This document shows positions 36,279-48,127 of a stretch of DNA of 64,000 nucleotides, in pieces. Position numbers and translations under genes: made by a program. The stretch spans positions 21,526,001 to 21,590,000 of the forward strand of contig NC_084927.1 of assembly GCF_958298935.1 (NCBI RefSeq), read 5' to 3'. Every line of letters starts with the position of its first letter. The stretch's first letter is position 1. The stretch comes from Phragmites australis. Taxonomy: Eukaryota; Streptophyta; Magnoliopsida; Poales; Poaceae. The notes under the pieces were generated by a model. That model saw nothing but the letters and a program-made list of their open reading frames with translations, was not told where the DNA came from and ran no database searches.

Positions 36279-36988
36279 TAGGGATGAAAATGAACGGGAA
36301 CGGTCGGGAAAACTCCCTAACCATTTTCATTTTCACATTTTCTCTCGAAAACGGAATTGAAAACGGGAAAGCCGGAAACGGGTACGAACTCGGGAATGTC
36401 GGGATATCAAAAACGAACCAATCCGAACATAAATATGCGGGTATCAGTCAGGAACCGATAATTTAAAATGAGAACACCGATCCATAGAACAATGATTTTA
36501 ATCATCGGCGCGACACATAATTAATTCACACCAACAAAAATAATTTATATCATACACAGATGAACCACGTAATAACATAAGTATCAACTGAAAAATAACT
36601 ATCATATCGTAACTTGAGTACTCGACATAACATACAATCACACAAAGACTAGGATTGGAGGTGGTGCAAGAGCTTGAACAATATCAGTAGGTTAGCAGCC
36701 GACTAAAACTGGACTACTGGGATCTGGTTGAACTTTGGGATAGAGGTTATGTTTGGATTGACCGACCAGGCTTGGCATGTGGGCTACATTGTGATTTGTG
36801 AAGTTTGATCTCAATTAGAAAAATGAAAAATTCTAGATTAAAAACGGAAAATCCGAAAACGGTCGGAAAAACCTCTTAACCGTTTTCATTTTCACATTTT
36901 CTCTCGAAAACGAAATCGAAAACGGACGAGAAAATATAGAAAACGGATCGAAACGGAACGGAATTTATCCCGTCCGTTTTCATCCCTA
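36279..36988. mobile_element. Non-autonomous hAT element with 8-bp TSD
   Basis: The ends TAGGGATGAAAA and TTTTCATCCCTA are inverse. They are flanked by the 8-bp duplication CCCACAAA (36271-36278 and 36989-36996), the hAT signature. Subterminal regions are rich in GAAAACGG / CCGTTTTC motifs in both orientations. 710 bp, no transposase. Confidence 0.92.
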
Positions 36989-37393
36989 CCCACAAACACC
37001 ATCAAACCTGCAAAATTTTGAATCTGGCCGTTAAAAGGCAATCAAACATCCAATGGGCACACCTGACGAATTAAACCGCCTCCTCCCAATCTGCTCCGTC
37101 CGTGCGCGCCACGTCCCGCGCCCCCGTACGTGCCGAGCCGGCCGAGGAACCGATCGAAGCGAGCGTGCGGGCCCGCGTGTCTCCCCTCAACCCGGTGGGT
37201 GCGGGTCGCGCCGCGCCCATAAAAACCAAACCCCACGACGCCTCTCCCTCGCCTTCCCCAACCAGGTCGCCCGCCCGCCGCTGGGAGCCGAGACGAGCCC
37301 GCGGGGTCCCGATTCAGCCCGCAGCCGCATGCGCGCGCGGCCGCGCGCCGCCTCCTGAGCCTCCCGACCCAGAGCCGGAGCGTGCGGCCGTCC

Positions 37394-38143
37394 ATGGACG
37401 AGTACCGGCCGCGCCGGTCCCCGGCGGGGGAGCGGTTCATCGGGATGTTCTCGTCGCCATCTCCCTCGTCGTCCCCGACGGAGCCCTCGTTCGTCGCGGG
37501 GGACGAGCTCCACGAGGATGACTTCCTCTTCTCGTCGCCGGACGCGCCGCCGCCGCAAGACGGGCCCATGAGCCCTAGCCGGGGACTGCAGCAGGGGCAC
37601 CTCGGCCTCCTCGCCGCGCTGGCGCTGCACGAGGGGGACAGGAGGCTCCTGGTCCGTGGCGGCGGGGGAGGGGTAGCGGCATCCGCGGCCGCGGACAGCG
37701 CGGGGACGCTTCTCCGGCGCAAGGCGACCATCGCGGCCGCAGCTGCCTCGGCGGCCTCCGGGAGTGGGAGCGCGCTGTCGCCCACCCAATCCCCGACATC
37801 CACCGCGCGGGCCATCCCGGCGACCGCGAGACCGAAGAACGCCGTGCCTGCCCCGCCGTACCAGTACCACCAGTCGGCGCCCGTGAAGGTGCCGGTTCGC
37901 CGTCCGACCCGGAAGCCGGCGATCGGGCGGTGGGACGAATTCGACGACGACGACGACGACGACTTCCAGCGCGGAGATGCCGCCATGCTGCCCCCGCACG
38001 AGATGGTCGCCCGGGCATCCGCTGGTGGGGCCGGGCCCGCCGCGCCGTTCTCCATGCTCGAGGGCGCCGGGCGCACGCTCAAGGGCCGAGACCTGCGGCG
38101 GGTGCGCGATGCCGTGCTCCGACAAACCGGATTCCTCGACTGA
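37394..38143 (+). CDS. Senescence regulator S40-family protein (DUF584), 249 aa
   Basis: S40 proteins are plant-specific, mostly nuclear, and linked to leaf senescence and stress; the biochemical role is not established. The intronless frame starts MDEYRPRRSPAGERFIGMF. The upstream in-frame ATG at 37382 adds only three residues with poorer family fit. It has an N-terminal conserved patch (MFSSPSPSSSPTEPSF), an alanine/serine-rich middle, an acidic run of eight aspartates after IGRWDEF (about residues 180-190), and the family-diagnostic end LPPHEMVARAS...FSMLEGAGRTLKGRDLRRVR..VLRQTGFLD. GC content is very high, giving long antisense frames that are shadows. The frame is intact. Confidence 0.88.
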   Translation: MDEYRPRRSPAGERFIGMFSSPSPSSSPTEPSFVAGDELHEDDFLFSSPDAPPPQDGPMSPSRGLQQGHLGLLAALALHEGDRRLLVRGGGGGVAASAAADSAGTLLRRKATIAAAAASAASGSGSALSPTQSPTSTARAIPATARPKNAVPAPPYQYHQSAPVKVPVRRPTRKPAIGRWDEFDDDDDDDFQRGDAAMLPPHEMVARASAGGAGPAAPFSMLEGAGRTLKGRDLRRVRDAVLRQTGFLD

Positions 38144-41100
38144 ATCCGGCAAGGTGATGTGGCTCTGGCCTTTTGTTCAGCTCCGCATGCTCAGAGTCGT
38201 AGATGGGTCACATTAGGGTATAATTCTAGTGGGTTCTTGCTGTTGATCGAGAGGCAAAACGAGAAGGTAAGGTAACAGGTTGAGTTTTTGATGCAACTGC
38301 TTGCAATTTTGGTATCCTTGGAGGTGTGCGTGTGCTATTACTATCACTTTCAGCAGTAATAAGAACTGGTGTCCTGTGTTTGGGTCTCTTTGTAGTAACA
38401 GGTTGAGACCAATGCTTGTTGGCTCCTCGTGAAAATTGTTAGTTTTGTTTCTTAGTCTCTTGAAGTCACCAAATTGCCGGTGGTGTTGGAAAGTTGCAAT
38501 CCTCCTGTGCTAGTTGCCTGATGTGCATGCTTGACTGAATCTTCGTATATACTTCTCAGAGAACTTCAGAATTATTTGGATCATCAATATGATCTCACAC
38601 CATAGAGAACTGATAATGTTTTAAATGTATATCTGAGATGTATGTGGGTTTGTGTGATGGCATCTGAATTGGAAGGTATGTATGAACTCATTCCCTAATG
38701 CATGCTCATGGTGCATTTCCTGGGAAGGATTGGTAGTTGGTACTAGAGCACTTTATGCATGAGCAACTGCAAGATTTGAGCTTATTTCTTGAACTCACGT
38801 TAGTACATCTCTATGCTTCTGTTTGTAACATTTTTTTTTAAAAAGATCATTAGTTTGGTGTTCAAAATGAACTGCTTGTCATGTTTAGTTTTACTAATTT
38901 CAGCACCTTAATGGCAATGACTTATTGAACACATGGGATAAGTACTAGCAACTCATGTCAATCATTCAATGACTTTTTCTAATAGTGTATACATACTTCT
39001 GCTTTGCTGTAGCACACAATGCTGAAAAGATGCCTGGTGTACTACTAGAAGAACTCGTTATCATTCTTCAGTGCTTCACGACTTTCTATTTGATGTTTAG
39101 AGTTTGTATCTTATGCTGTGGTATATTTCAGTGCCTCTAGGTCTGTGGCTGTTGTAGATCCTCTGCATTAATTCAGAGTTATGAAAGTTGGAAACTTTGG
39201 GATGCCCGGAACAATGGAGTTCTTTTTAAACTACATGCATCATTGTTCAGAACTTGTATGGTTTTGGAAATCTGAAAAAAGGTGCTTGCAGCTAGGAGAA
39301 TTGTGCGAACATGAATACAACTATATTGAATCACCGATACTTTACGTGATGTTTATCATGAATCGGTTGACCTTTTGAATTCTGGTGGGCAATCCTTATT
39401 TTTGTTGTTGGTGTTCATAAAACGAAGGACATAGGAGCTAGTCCTGATGCTTTATGTCTTTATCACATAGTTTTCTGTGACAATTTGGTTAGGTTTCGAC
39501 TGTGAATCACTTGGTCCACTTTTAGTGCCCCTTAGTTGGGGAAAGTGGGTTTTTGTTGCCCCTTTTTAGCTAGATTTTGCTTTATTCCTTTCTGCACCTC
39601 TTTCTCCTTGTCAATTTCAAATGTTGGTGCAGTGCTTTAATCAATTCATGGACCCCTATTCAGCATGCCGAGGATCAATACAATGAACCTAATTGATGGA
39701 ATTGAATATGCCATGCTTTGTTGCATGCCATTCTGTCTGTGCCTCTGTGGGGCTGTGTTGAAGATGAATTTGCTGTCTGGTTCCTCCATTCAATAAGAAC
39801 TAACTGCACTGCCTGCACATTTGATTTCTCACAAGCATTTTATACCTACCTGGAGCATGGCAGTTGCTGCCCCAGTTTGTTGCTAAGCTGCTTCCCAAGA
39901 CAAGTTTAGTGTTATCAGAGCCTACTGATGCCCAGGTGTATGTGTTCCCTGTTGGTAGAACATCCATGATGCCTTAAAATGCAGGTCACATCACAGGGCA
40001 ATGCTTCCATCTTTCCACCTTAATCAAAGATATTTTTTTGACGATTCAAAGTGAGCAAGACGCCACTTCGACCACTATATGTTATTTAGCATGCACTAGA
40101 AAAGATGCATGATGTAACAATTAGTATTTTATGAAAATTATTCATATTGTTTTCATGTGTGTAATTTAGCCTACATATTATTGACTATCTTTTGTCAAAA
40201 GAATATGATTTGTCTGCACACCTTCCAGAGCATCGCTTTGTCTCCACAGAAAGAAGTCCTCGGCCTATTTGATCACTGTCTAACATTTGTCAAGCGAAAT
40301 TTCACAGTGAGCTTAACTCCCGCGGGGTCAGTTCTTTTATTTTTCTTAAAACATAAAGGAGAAAAGGGTAAAATGTTCTATACAATGGCTCACAAATTGG
40401 ATGACCACTTGCTCATTTATCATGCCGCTGGCCCGCTCCCCTTAAACTCTCGTTTGTCCTTAAGTTCGATGAGTTTTTTTCTTTCGGAATGGCTAAACAT
40501 CACGCGAATGAATTTTAGGGTCAAAATCATTCGAATTTCTGACATTTCTATAGGTGGTGAGATCTGTGCTATTTCCACCACCTTCTTCATCTTCTTCGGT
40601 TGCTTCTTCCTTCTCGCTGTCGTGCCGCCTCTTGCCATCATATCATCTTAAACTATTGGATTAGGGTTGAGGGTTAGGGTTTATGATTTTGCTCTCGGGC
40701 TGTAGAGGGGTGACCAAAGAGGTCTGTAGGCCTAGCAGTGATGGCGAGTGGGACGGTGAGGTGGTGGCTGGTGGGTGCATCGCTCGCTGTGGTGGTGGAG
40801 GATCACTGTTTGGTGGGGCTGGTAGCAAGGGTGCCGTGATTTGTAGTGGTTTGGGAAGTGACGGTTGAGAGAGACAACTCCGATGATGGTGGCATCGCTA
40901 GAGCCATCGGGGTGACGTTGGAGGCGGGGGTGCCACAGATGGATTGGCTGGTGTCGAGAAAGACAACTTTCACGGATAGCGACGGATGAGGTCATCAAAG
41001 GTAGGGATGGGTGGTAGGGAGGCATGGAGTGTGTGTGGGGGCGATGATAGTGGGATATGGATCGAGGTGGGGAATCTTGGTGGGACTAGGGTTTGATTGT

Positions 41101-41404
41101 TTATATGAGGCAGGAACTAATATGAGATGTTAGATTGCGATCCGACGGTCTAGAGTTCAAATGATTTTGAGAAAAAAAATGCGAAAGATAATTAGACAAA
41201 CTTTTTTTATGGCCAGCTCATATTTAACAACGGAGCATGTCGAACACGGAAGGCTAAAAAGGCTAAAAGCTTTTGCTCGTTTCAGCCCACTAGCCAATCC
41301 CAACAAAAGAAAACAAAGTCCAAAACCTACCCCGCAAGTGTTCGCACGGGTGGCACCTCGCCGTCTCGTCCGCCCTCCCGGCTCCCTATTTAATACTAAT
41401 ATTT
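38144..41404. other. 3' flank of S40 gene and intergenic DNA, no gene recognised
   Basis: The first part may include the S40 3' UTR. Between about 40270 and 41230 lies a block with a different base composition and a 164-codon open frame (40157-40651) rich in hydrophobic residues but without a recognisable family. A GGTGG-rich stretch follows (40720-41080). These look like repeat-derived sequence. A tandem CTATTTAATACTAATATT pair (about 41387-41430) precedes the composite element. Confidence 0.35.
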
Positions 41405-42262
41405 TTTTAGCCTATTTAATACTAATATTTTAATAAAAGCACGTGGGGATTTACAATTTCAGGAAGTAGCCCCTTTTGTCACGCCAAGAGCTTTGGCGTG
41501 ACTCCCGACTTAGTCACGCCAAGCAGCCTGGTATGACCAAGGTGCCACGCTGGCGATCACCCAGCGCCGTGCCACACGGCGTGCCGACGTGGTAGACATG
41601 TGTCGCGCCAGGGGGGCTGGCGCGACTCCGATCACGTCACCCGCTTTGGCGTGACACAGCGCCATATAGGGGGCGTCCGGGCCCTTCTCTCCCCACCTGT
41701 GTCGCGCCAAGGGGGCTAGCGCGACTCCTATCACACCATCCCCTTTGGCGTGACACAACTGCATACAAGCCGCGCCCTGGCCCTTCCTCTCCTCACCGGG
41801 CTTCTTCTTCCTCACCCACCCGCGAGCAGCAGAGATGCCACGCGCCGCCGACGCCCTCCTCCCTCCATTCTCCATCGATTTCGGGCCCGATTCAAAGGGG
41901 ATTTGAGGGAAAAGTGTCCTAGGAAGGTAGCTCTTCTAATCTCTTCAAGTATTTTTGTTGTTTTTGGTTTACATTGTTAGTTTTTGGGTAGTTAGGGTTT
42001 AGACTATGATTTTGTTGATCTATGAAATTTGTACGTTTCGGTCTAGATCGGATCTTATATATCGTGCTATGTATGTATAGTAATGTATATGTATCGTATA
42101 AAATTTGTTGCATGCAATTGTTTGAGCGTAGAAAATTAAAATACATATAGCTACACTTAATGTATATGAGCAATGCATGTTCTTGTGTGTATACAAGTAT
42201 TTTTTTAATTGTAGAGATGAATTTGAATCATATTGAAATGTATAATGTGTAGGATTTGTATA
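41405..42262 (+). repeat. Left inverted terminal repeat of the composite element
   Basis: About 858 bp matching the right arm in inverse, with the outer third occupied by palindromic TCACGCCA-type units and the inner two-thirds AT-rich. The transposase frame starts 54 bp inside the arm's inner edge, so the arm probably supplies promoter and 5' UTR. CTAGGAAG/GTAGCTC near 41930 could be a 5' UTR splice donor. Confidence 0.75.
41478..41760. repeat. Palindromic TCACGCCA-type repeat cluster, left
   Basis: Six or so imperfect hairpin units of the form GTCACGCCA-spacer-TGGCGTGAC (variants GTCGCGCCA / TGGCGCGAC) occur in about 280 bp. The same unit occurs near 46917-47336 and 51237-51377. Confidence 0.8.
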
Positions 42263-42315
42263 AGTTATAGCGATGATATTTGTGTATACGTGTAATGTTT
42301 GGATGGTTTGTGTAG

Positions 42316-44355
42316 ATGGAACGGATTGTTCGTATGTTTTGTGGTGGCACGGTTAATACAAATAGGGAGTTTGATAAGATGAGGGAGGAAGTGTTGAAAT
42401 TTGGGAACCCTCCTTGCTTCGACGAAATTGTTGCTCGGGTTAGGGCAGTTATGAATGTTGATACGGATGTAAGTAATATAACCGTACGGGGAAGGTTTGA
42501 TGCCGGCAGGGGTGGTAGGGATCACTATTTTGTTATGGACTTGGCGTCAGAAATTGATTGGAAGCTGTATAAGGAATGTGTGAATGGTTCTCAAGTTTGT
42601 TGCGCGAAGTTGGTAGTTGATGTGGGTGTCAGAAGAAGCTCGATGCCATCGATTCAGGATGTGCCGGGCAGTGGTAGCCAGGAAGTGGAGCCTGTTGAGC
42701 ATCTGACCCAGGAAACTCCCTGTATTATCGTAGAGGTTGCTGGTGCCATCGGACTCGCGGATGTTACAGTTCCAGAGGGTAACTAGTGCATCTGTTCAGG
42801 AGGTACATGCCAGTGGTTCCAATAACTTTGATCTGGCTGTTGTATGTAATGACTTCGACGATGGTTATTTCGAGGATGAGGAGGTTCAAAGAAATGTCGA
42901 GGAAACAACAGTATTTTCGTCGGACAGTGAGGATGAAGATGAAGATGATGAGGCAGAAGAAGTGAAACATGTGTCTGGTGTTGAGCAACGACACGGGGGT
43001 GTTGAGGTGGGTGGAGAAGCAGGAGAGGATGAGAAGGCAGCTTGGTGGGATGGAATTTACATGGAGTAGGAGATACAGACACTCAAGGCTGTACATGTGG
43101 ATGTGCCCGAGGTGCCGGGCTACGAGGACATTTCATTGACCAAGAATGCTCTTTGTGATAATGACTTAATGTTGATGGAGGAGGAGCGAGACAGTGAGAA
43201 GGAGTTGATTAAGAAGGGGATGCTATTTGATAGTCTTGATTAAGTGAAGTTCTGGTTCAGGGACTACTCAGTTCAGCACCACAGGACGTACGACGTGGTT
43301 CATTCTTATGCGAAAGTGAGGTACACTTTAAAATGCCAGAAAGATTATGGATGGGGTGTATGGGTCCGTCGTATCCCAAGTGACGGCCGACGATGGAAGG
43401 TCACAAATGTGAAACAACCTCACACTTGCGGGTCTGCGAGGCCGGAACAAGTGCACTCCTAGTGCACGGCGAGGTACCTTGGTCGGCGCATCGTCCCCAT
43501 CGTTTGGGCGGACCCGGACACGACTGTGGCCTCTCTGATTGAGTCTATAGTTGGGTTTATAAATTACCGCGTGTTGTATGGCAAGGCATGGAGAGCGAAG
43601 CAACATGCCATGGCATTACTATAGGGAGATTGGAAGGAGGCATACGCGAGGGTCTCTAGGATCTTGGATGCAATTTCACATTTCAACCCCGGGACGAAGT
43701 AGTTCATTTCAACTGGTGGTATGATGGGCAGCGATGGTGGTGTCATTAAGCCGGTCATGCAGCGTGTGTTTTGGTGTTTTCCTCAATGCGTGGAGACCTT
43801 CAAGCATTGTCGGCCCGTGGTTAGTGTTGATGCCACTTTCTTGACAAGGAAGTACAAGGGTGCACTGATGATTGCTGTTGGCATCGATGCAGAGGATTAG
43901 TTGATCCCCTTAGCATTTGCGCTAATAGAGGGAGAGAGGAACAATAGTTGGTCTTGGTTCTTGTTCCTGGTTCGCCGTCACGTAATTGGCTCGGGGCGCC
44001 AAATCTCTATGATATCGGATCGGCAACAGGGTCTCCTTAATGCAGCTAGAGAACAAATGGATGGTTACCCTCCTCTCGTGCACCGGTGGTGCATGCATCA
44101 TTTTGCTATAAATATTTGGAGAAGACAGAAGAGTAAGGAGGTACTAAAAAAAACTGAAGACACTTTGCAAAGTTAAAGAGGAGAGACAATTCGATAATAA
44201 GCTTGTAGAATTGGAGAAGATATTGAACGAGCATGCGACAGAGTGGTTGAAGAGCAAAATGCCTAATAAGTCCAAATGGGCGCTAGCGTATGATGCGGGT
44301 GGCTGTAGGTATGAAACCATGACCACAAATATCTCGGAGGTATTCAACAATGTCC
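42316..44355 (+). pseudogene. MuDR-type (MULE) transposase, decayed
   Basis: Transposase of the Mutator superfamily. The N-terminal frame (42316-42786) starts MERIVRMFCGGTVNTNREFD. A frameshift near 42740-42785 leads into an acidic linker (DSEDEDEDDEAEE) and then one continuous frame. The MuDR DNA-binding region (LD-stop-VKFWFRDYSVQHHR...KCQKDYGWGVWV...VKQPHTC) lies at 43240-43430, and CTARYLGRR follows. The catalytic MULE domain has the first aspartate in VVSVDATFLTRKYKG (about 43830), a second in MISDRQQGLLNA (about 44020), and CMHHFAINIW. Stops in this frame: TAG at 43067, TAA at 43241, and TAG at 43460, 43622, 43700 and 43898. An extra A near 44150 shifts frame before KEERQFDNKLVELEK. The C-terminal MULE region breaks off at TTNISEVFNNV, where PMD sequence takes over. 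Confidence 0.88.
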
Positions 44356-46593
44356 CATACGTTGGGCGTGCAGGCTTCCTGCCGTTGGCCAGGTTGGTCA
44401 CGGTGGGGTTGCCGATGTTCGACAATGCAGCTCTAACTGCGCTAGTCAACCACTGGAGGCTGGAGACACACACCTTCCACCTCCCTTGCGGCGAGCTCAC
44501 GATCACTCTGCATGATGTGGCCATGATTCTCGGGCTTCCAGTGGACGGGCAGCCTGTGTGCGGGAATGTGCAGCCTGTTGGATGGAGAGACATGGTGGAG
44601 CAGTTTGTTGGTAGTAGGCCACCTGAGCCAGCGCAGGATGCGAAAGACAAGAAACCTTCTGGCGTCAGCTCTGCCTGGTTGGCTCAGAACTTCACGGAGT
44701 GCCCTGATGATGCAGCGGAGCAGGTCATCGAGAGGTACGCACGCGCGTGGTTGTGGCATCTTGTGGGCGGGTACTTATTTCCAGATGGGAGTGGGAACAC
44801 AGTCTCGTGGATGTACTTGCCGATACTTGGCGAGCAATGGGAGAATGTCAGACTGTACAGTTGGGGATCGGCCACGCTCGAATGGCTGTACCAGCAGCTA
44901 TGTGATGCATGCAGGCGCAGTGGGGACCATGCCAACCTTGGGGGATGCGCGTACCTGTTGTAGGTGTGGATGTGGGAGCGGCTGCCGGTTGGTAAACCCG
45001 ACCGATTCTCTCCCGGGGTACGTATTTTTATTTCTGTTTAAATTCATATTGTTTGTCGTTATTTGCTAATGTGATATGATGCGTTTGAACTGTAGGTTTG
45101 GCAGTTCGAGGATTAGGGCTCGCTGCCGACCGTTGCTTTCCTTTGGAGGAACGTTAGGGCCGTGACTGGAAACACAGGCAAGTGGTACCTCTTCTACACC
45201 AACGAGCTCGACTGCATCATGCAAAGCCATGTGAGTGCAATTGGTTATGCATTATTTCTTTCACACACTTGCATATGTCAGTTGACATTGTCGTTCATTT
45301 TCAGGTGATGTGGGAGCCATATGACTGGCATGAGATCGTTGCCATGGGTCTTAGCACATTGTGCACATGGGATAGTGAGTACTGGCGGTCCGTTCTGCCG
45401 CTTATTTGCTTCTATATTATTGAAATGCACTGTCCGAACCGTGTGATGAGGCAGTTTGGAAAGTTACAGCGTACGCCTCCAGACATGACCCCCACATCTG
45501 TGGCTTTGCACAAGTGAGTAAAAATACTTGTCGGGTGGTTCCAGGTATCGTTTATGTGAGGTTACATTTGTTTCTGATTTTGCCATCTTGCAGGATTGAC
45601 AGGAGGAAGCAAAGGGGTGCTAGAGATTGGCGGGACGTCCACAATAACTACTTAGTGCAGTGGACCAACCGGGCACAGATTATCGTGCACGATGGTGCCG
45701 CACACCGCTCGGGTCCGTACCGTGAGTACTTGAGGTGGGTGCACAACAACTCCAGGTTGACAATCAAGCCACCTCGAGTTGCAGTTGAAGCGGAAGATTT
45801 GCCGGACTCCGATGACGAGGATGACCTGGTAGATGAGTATGATCAGATCACTCGACACGGTCACCAGCCTGAGTGTGCCCCACTTCACAACTACATGGTA
45901 TTTGTAATTCGTGATAGAAACATCGTATTGACTCTTGGTTTGTACCGTACTTAACGCATTGCGTCATGTTTGCAGAGACAGCAGCTCGGACACCTTGTAA
46001 ATGAGGAGGACGGCCATCTTCGCTCTTTCGTGGAGTTAATAGTTGACAAATAGACCATTGTGTAAAGTTTTCCCTTTTTTTACACTCTGAAAATTTCACG
46101 AACTTCTTTGCAGAGGGTTCGTAGGAGCTGTCGCCGCCTTGCGTACAAGATGAGCTACATGACAATGTCGGATGTGGAGGTTGCACAAGGTGGTCCTTCT
46201 TTGGAGCCATCTGCCAGCCACATGGCTGCTTCGACCCAGCAGACGCCGGTGCACTACGGTACCCGAACCCGCACGCGCAGTAGCAGTGTTGCGCGCACGC
46301 CGTCACGCACTAGGTCAAGAGCTGCCTCTACTTCAGCTGGCACGGCTGCACGAGGCAAGGCCCCATACGAGAAACCCTCTGAGAGCGAGGAATACAACTC
46401 AGACGGTGGCGACCCATCGTACGACCCTGATGTGATGGGGAGCTTACAGCTCGCATGCGCCCCTCCAGCGATGCAGCATTCACAGCCACCGCGGCGTCGC
46501 CGTGACAGGACTGACATTGCGAGTGGTAATGTCCTTCCGACCAATCCGGGCCGTGAAAGGAGGAAGAAGAAGCCATACACACCACGGGTGTGA
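44356..46593 (+). pseudogene. Plant mobile domain (PMD, aminotransferase-like) gene joined to the MULE transposase
   Basis: PMD is a plant-specific domain found both in transposons and in host MAIN/MAIL1 proteins, which act in silencing and genome stability. Here it begins GRAGFLPLARLVTVGLPMFD and continues FHLPCGELTITLHDVAMILG LPVDGQP, then WLWHLVGGYLFPDGSGN and SWGSATLEWLYQQLCDA, to TAG at 44961, where VWMWERLPVGKP follows in frame. Later exons with GT-AG borders: about 45096-45230 (TNELDCIMQSH), 45304-45513 (VMWEPYDWHEIVAMG), 45594-45897 (ARDWRDVHNNYLVQW), 45976 to about 46050, and about 46114-46593 (basic, serine/arginine-rich tail RERRKKKPYTPRV). A second in-frame TAG lies near 45113. 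The frame continues from the transposase without a start codon, so a fusion transcript is likely ancestral. Confidence 0.82.
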
Positions 46594-46916
46594 ACGACGA
46601 CACTTTAGTCTCGTTGAGTTGCGTGTGATGCTTTTGTATGGCTAATATGTACTATTCAAACATTGCGAGTGGCCTATGGGTTCTTTGTTGCGTTGCATAA
46701 ACTGCGTGTCGAATTGTCATGTAATGAATATTGCCTATGTTGCATAATGTTAAGCTTCAAATTTAGTTGTGTGCATTTGATAACTAATGAAGGAAAAAAG
46801 GGGAAGATGATATATTATCAGACCATGTTCAAATTTTTGAAAAACCTGCGAGACTGAATGTTGTATATGTGCTGTGGTTTGGATACAGAGGTGAGTAGTC
46901 ATGCAAAACTGCTCTG

Positions 46917-47336
46917 TCCAGTTAGTCACTCCAGGGACTATGGCAAGACTAAACTCGTAGTCACGCCAGGACGGTTGGTGTGACACTAGTCACGCCAGGG
47001 AAGTTGGTGTGACACAAGTATTAGTCACGCCAGGGACTTTGGCATGACACAAGTCTTAGTCACGCCGATCAACTTCCCCCCACCTCGATCCCAGTGGTGT
47101 GCTGGAAATTGCAAAGGCCTGGCGCGACTAAACTGTTAGTCACGCCAGGCACCTTGGCGTGACACAACAGTTAGTCACGCCAACCACCTTCCCCCCCACC
47201 ACGATCCCGGGGGGTGCTGGAAACCGAGAAGGCCTGGCGCGACGGCAACGTTAGACACGCTAGGCTCTTTGACGTGACACCACTGCTAGTCACGCCAGGC
47301 TCTTTGGTGTGACTAACAGTAGCTCACGCATAGAGG
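46917..47336. repeat. Palindromic TCACGCCA-type repeat cluster, internal
   Basis: At least nine units of the form AGTCACGCCAGG...TTGGCGTGACAC occur in about 420 bp, some alternating with a CTTCCCCCCACC...GATCCC spacer. They lie 320 bp downstream of the PMD stop codon. Same unit as in both terminal repeats. Confidence 0.85.
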
Positions 47337-47339
47337 GAA

Positions 47340-48127
47340 GAATTCAGCACCATCTGCTTGCTGACAAATTTCTAATTTCACAATGTGTTTGCCTAACCTT
47401 TCAATTATTTAATTGATGCTGGATAAGGATCAATACATGCATCAATGGAAAAGGCGTGCTATAAAGCAACATTAGATAATATCTATACTTCCATCGTTTT
47501 TGAATTTTGAGAAGAGAGAAGAACAACAACTAGTTGTTTTGAACTCTTAATTCCAAGGCAATCGGTAGTCAACTAGGATACTCCTCATGTGTATTTTTCC
47601 CTTAGTTTTTGATTTACCTTTGTATGTCTACAAATTTTATTGCTTCTTGTGCTTATCCTTTCTAACATGAAACTGGTGGGGTTGACTCATATCATCTCTC
47701 GCAACATTATGGCATATTTCAGGCAGGGTGAAAAGATAAAGAATCTCACAAATAACCACTACAATAATGTGGTGGGTTCTTATTCTTCTGACAACAACGT
47801 CGAAACCTTGTCTGCTTTTGTAGAATGAATAGACAAACTTACCGGTTTAAATTTTGTGTTTATGTGCATTATCAGCATATGTTTTACTACATAAATAAAT
47901 CTTTAATAATTATGCTACAAAATCTATTGAAAGATATGACGCCAAGAGTAGCAAATTTGTTGGCATATTCCAATTTGGTCGAAATACCAAATATTCCATG
48001 CTTCACAATATAATGGAGATTAGGGTGTGCCAATGCCATACATAGTACAATCGACAATAATTACACATCATGTTCACAAATAGTTCATATAGTACAATTT
48101 ATTTATCTACCCATATGCCCCATCGTA
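47340..48127. other. Internal part of composite element, nothing recognised
   Basis: AT-rich DNA between the internal palindrome cluster and the GRF gene. Short frames at 47640-47828 and 47825-48013 show no family. Confidence 0.4.

Noticed and set aside
37042..38152. Long minus-strand open frames (346 and 321 codons) across the S40 gene
   Set aside because: They are antisense shadows produced by the very high GC content. The plus frame carries the family motifs.
40157..40651. 164-codon hydrophobic open frame
   Set aside because: No recognisable domain, no clear promoter or splice context. The block looks repeat-derived.
42764..43096. Minus-strand open frames opposite the acidic linker of the transposase
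   Set aside because: Antisense shadows of the GA-rich acidic linker. The plus frame joins recognised MULE regions.
46917..47336. Possible CRISPR-like array of regularly repeated 20-25-bp units
   Set aside because: This is a plant nuclear window. The units are imperfect palindromes shared with transposon ends, with irregular spacers.
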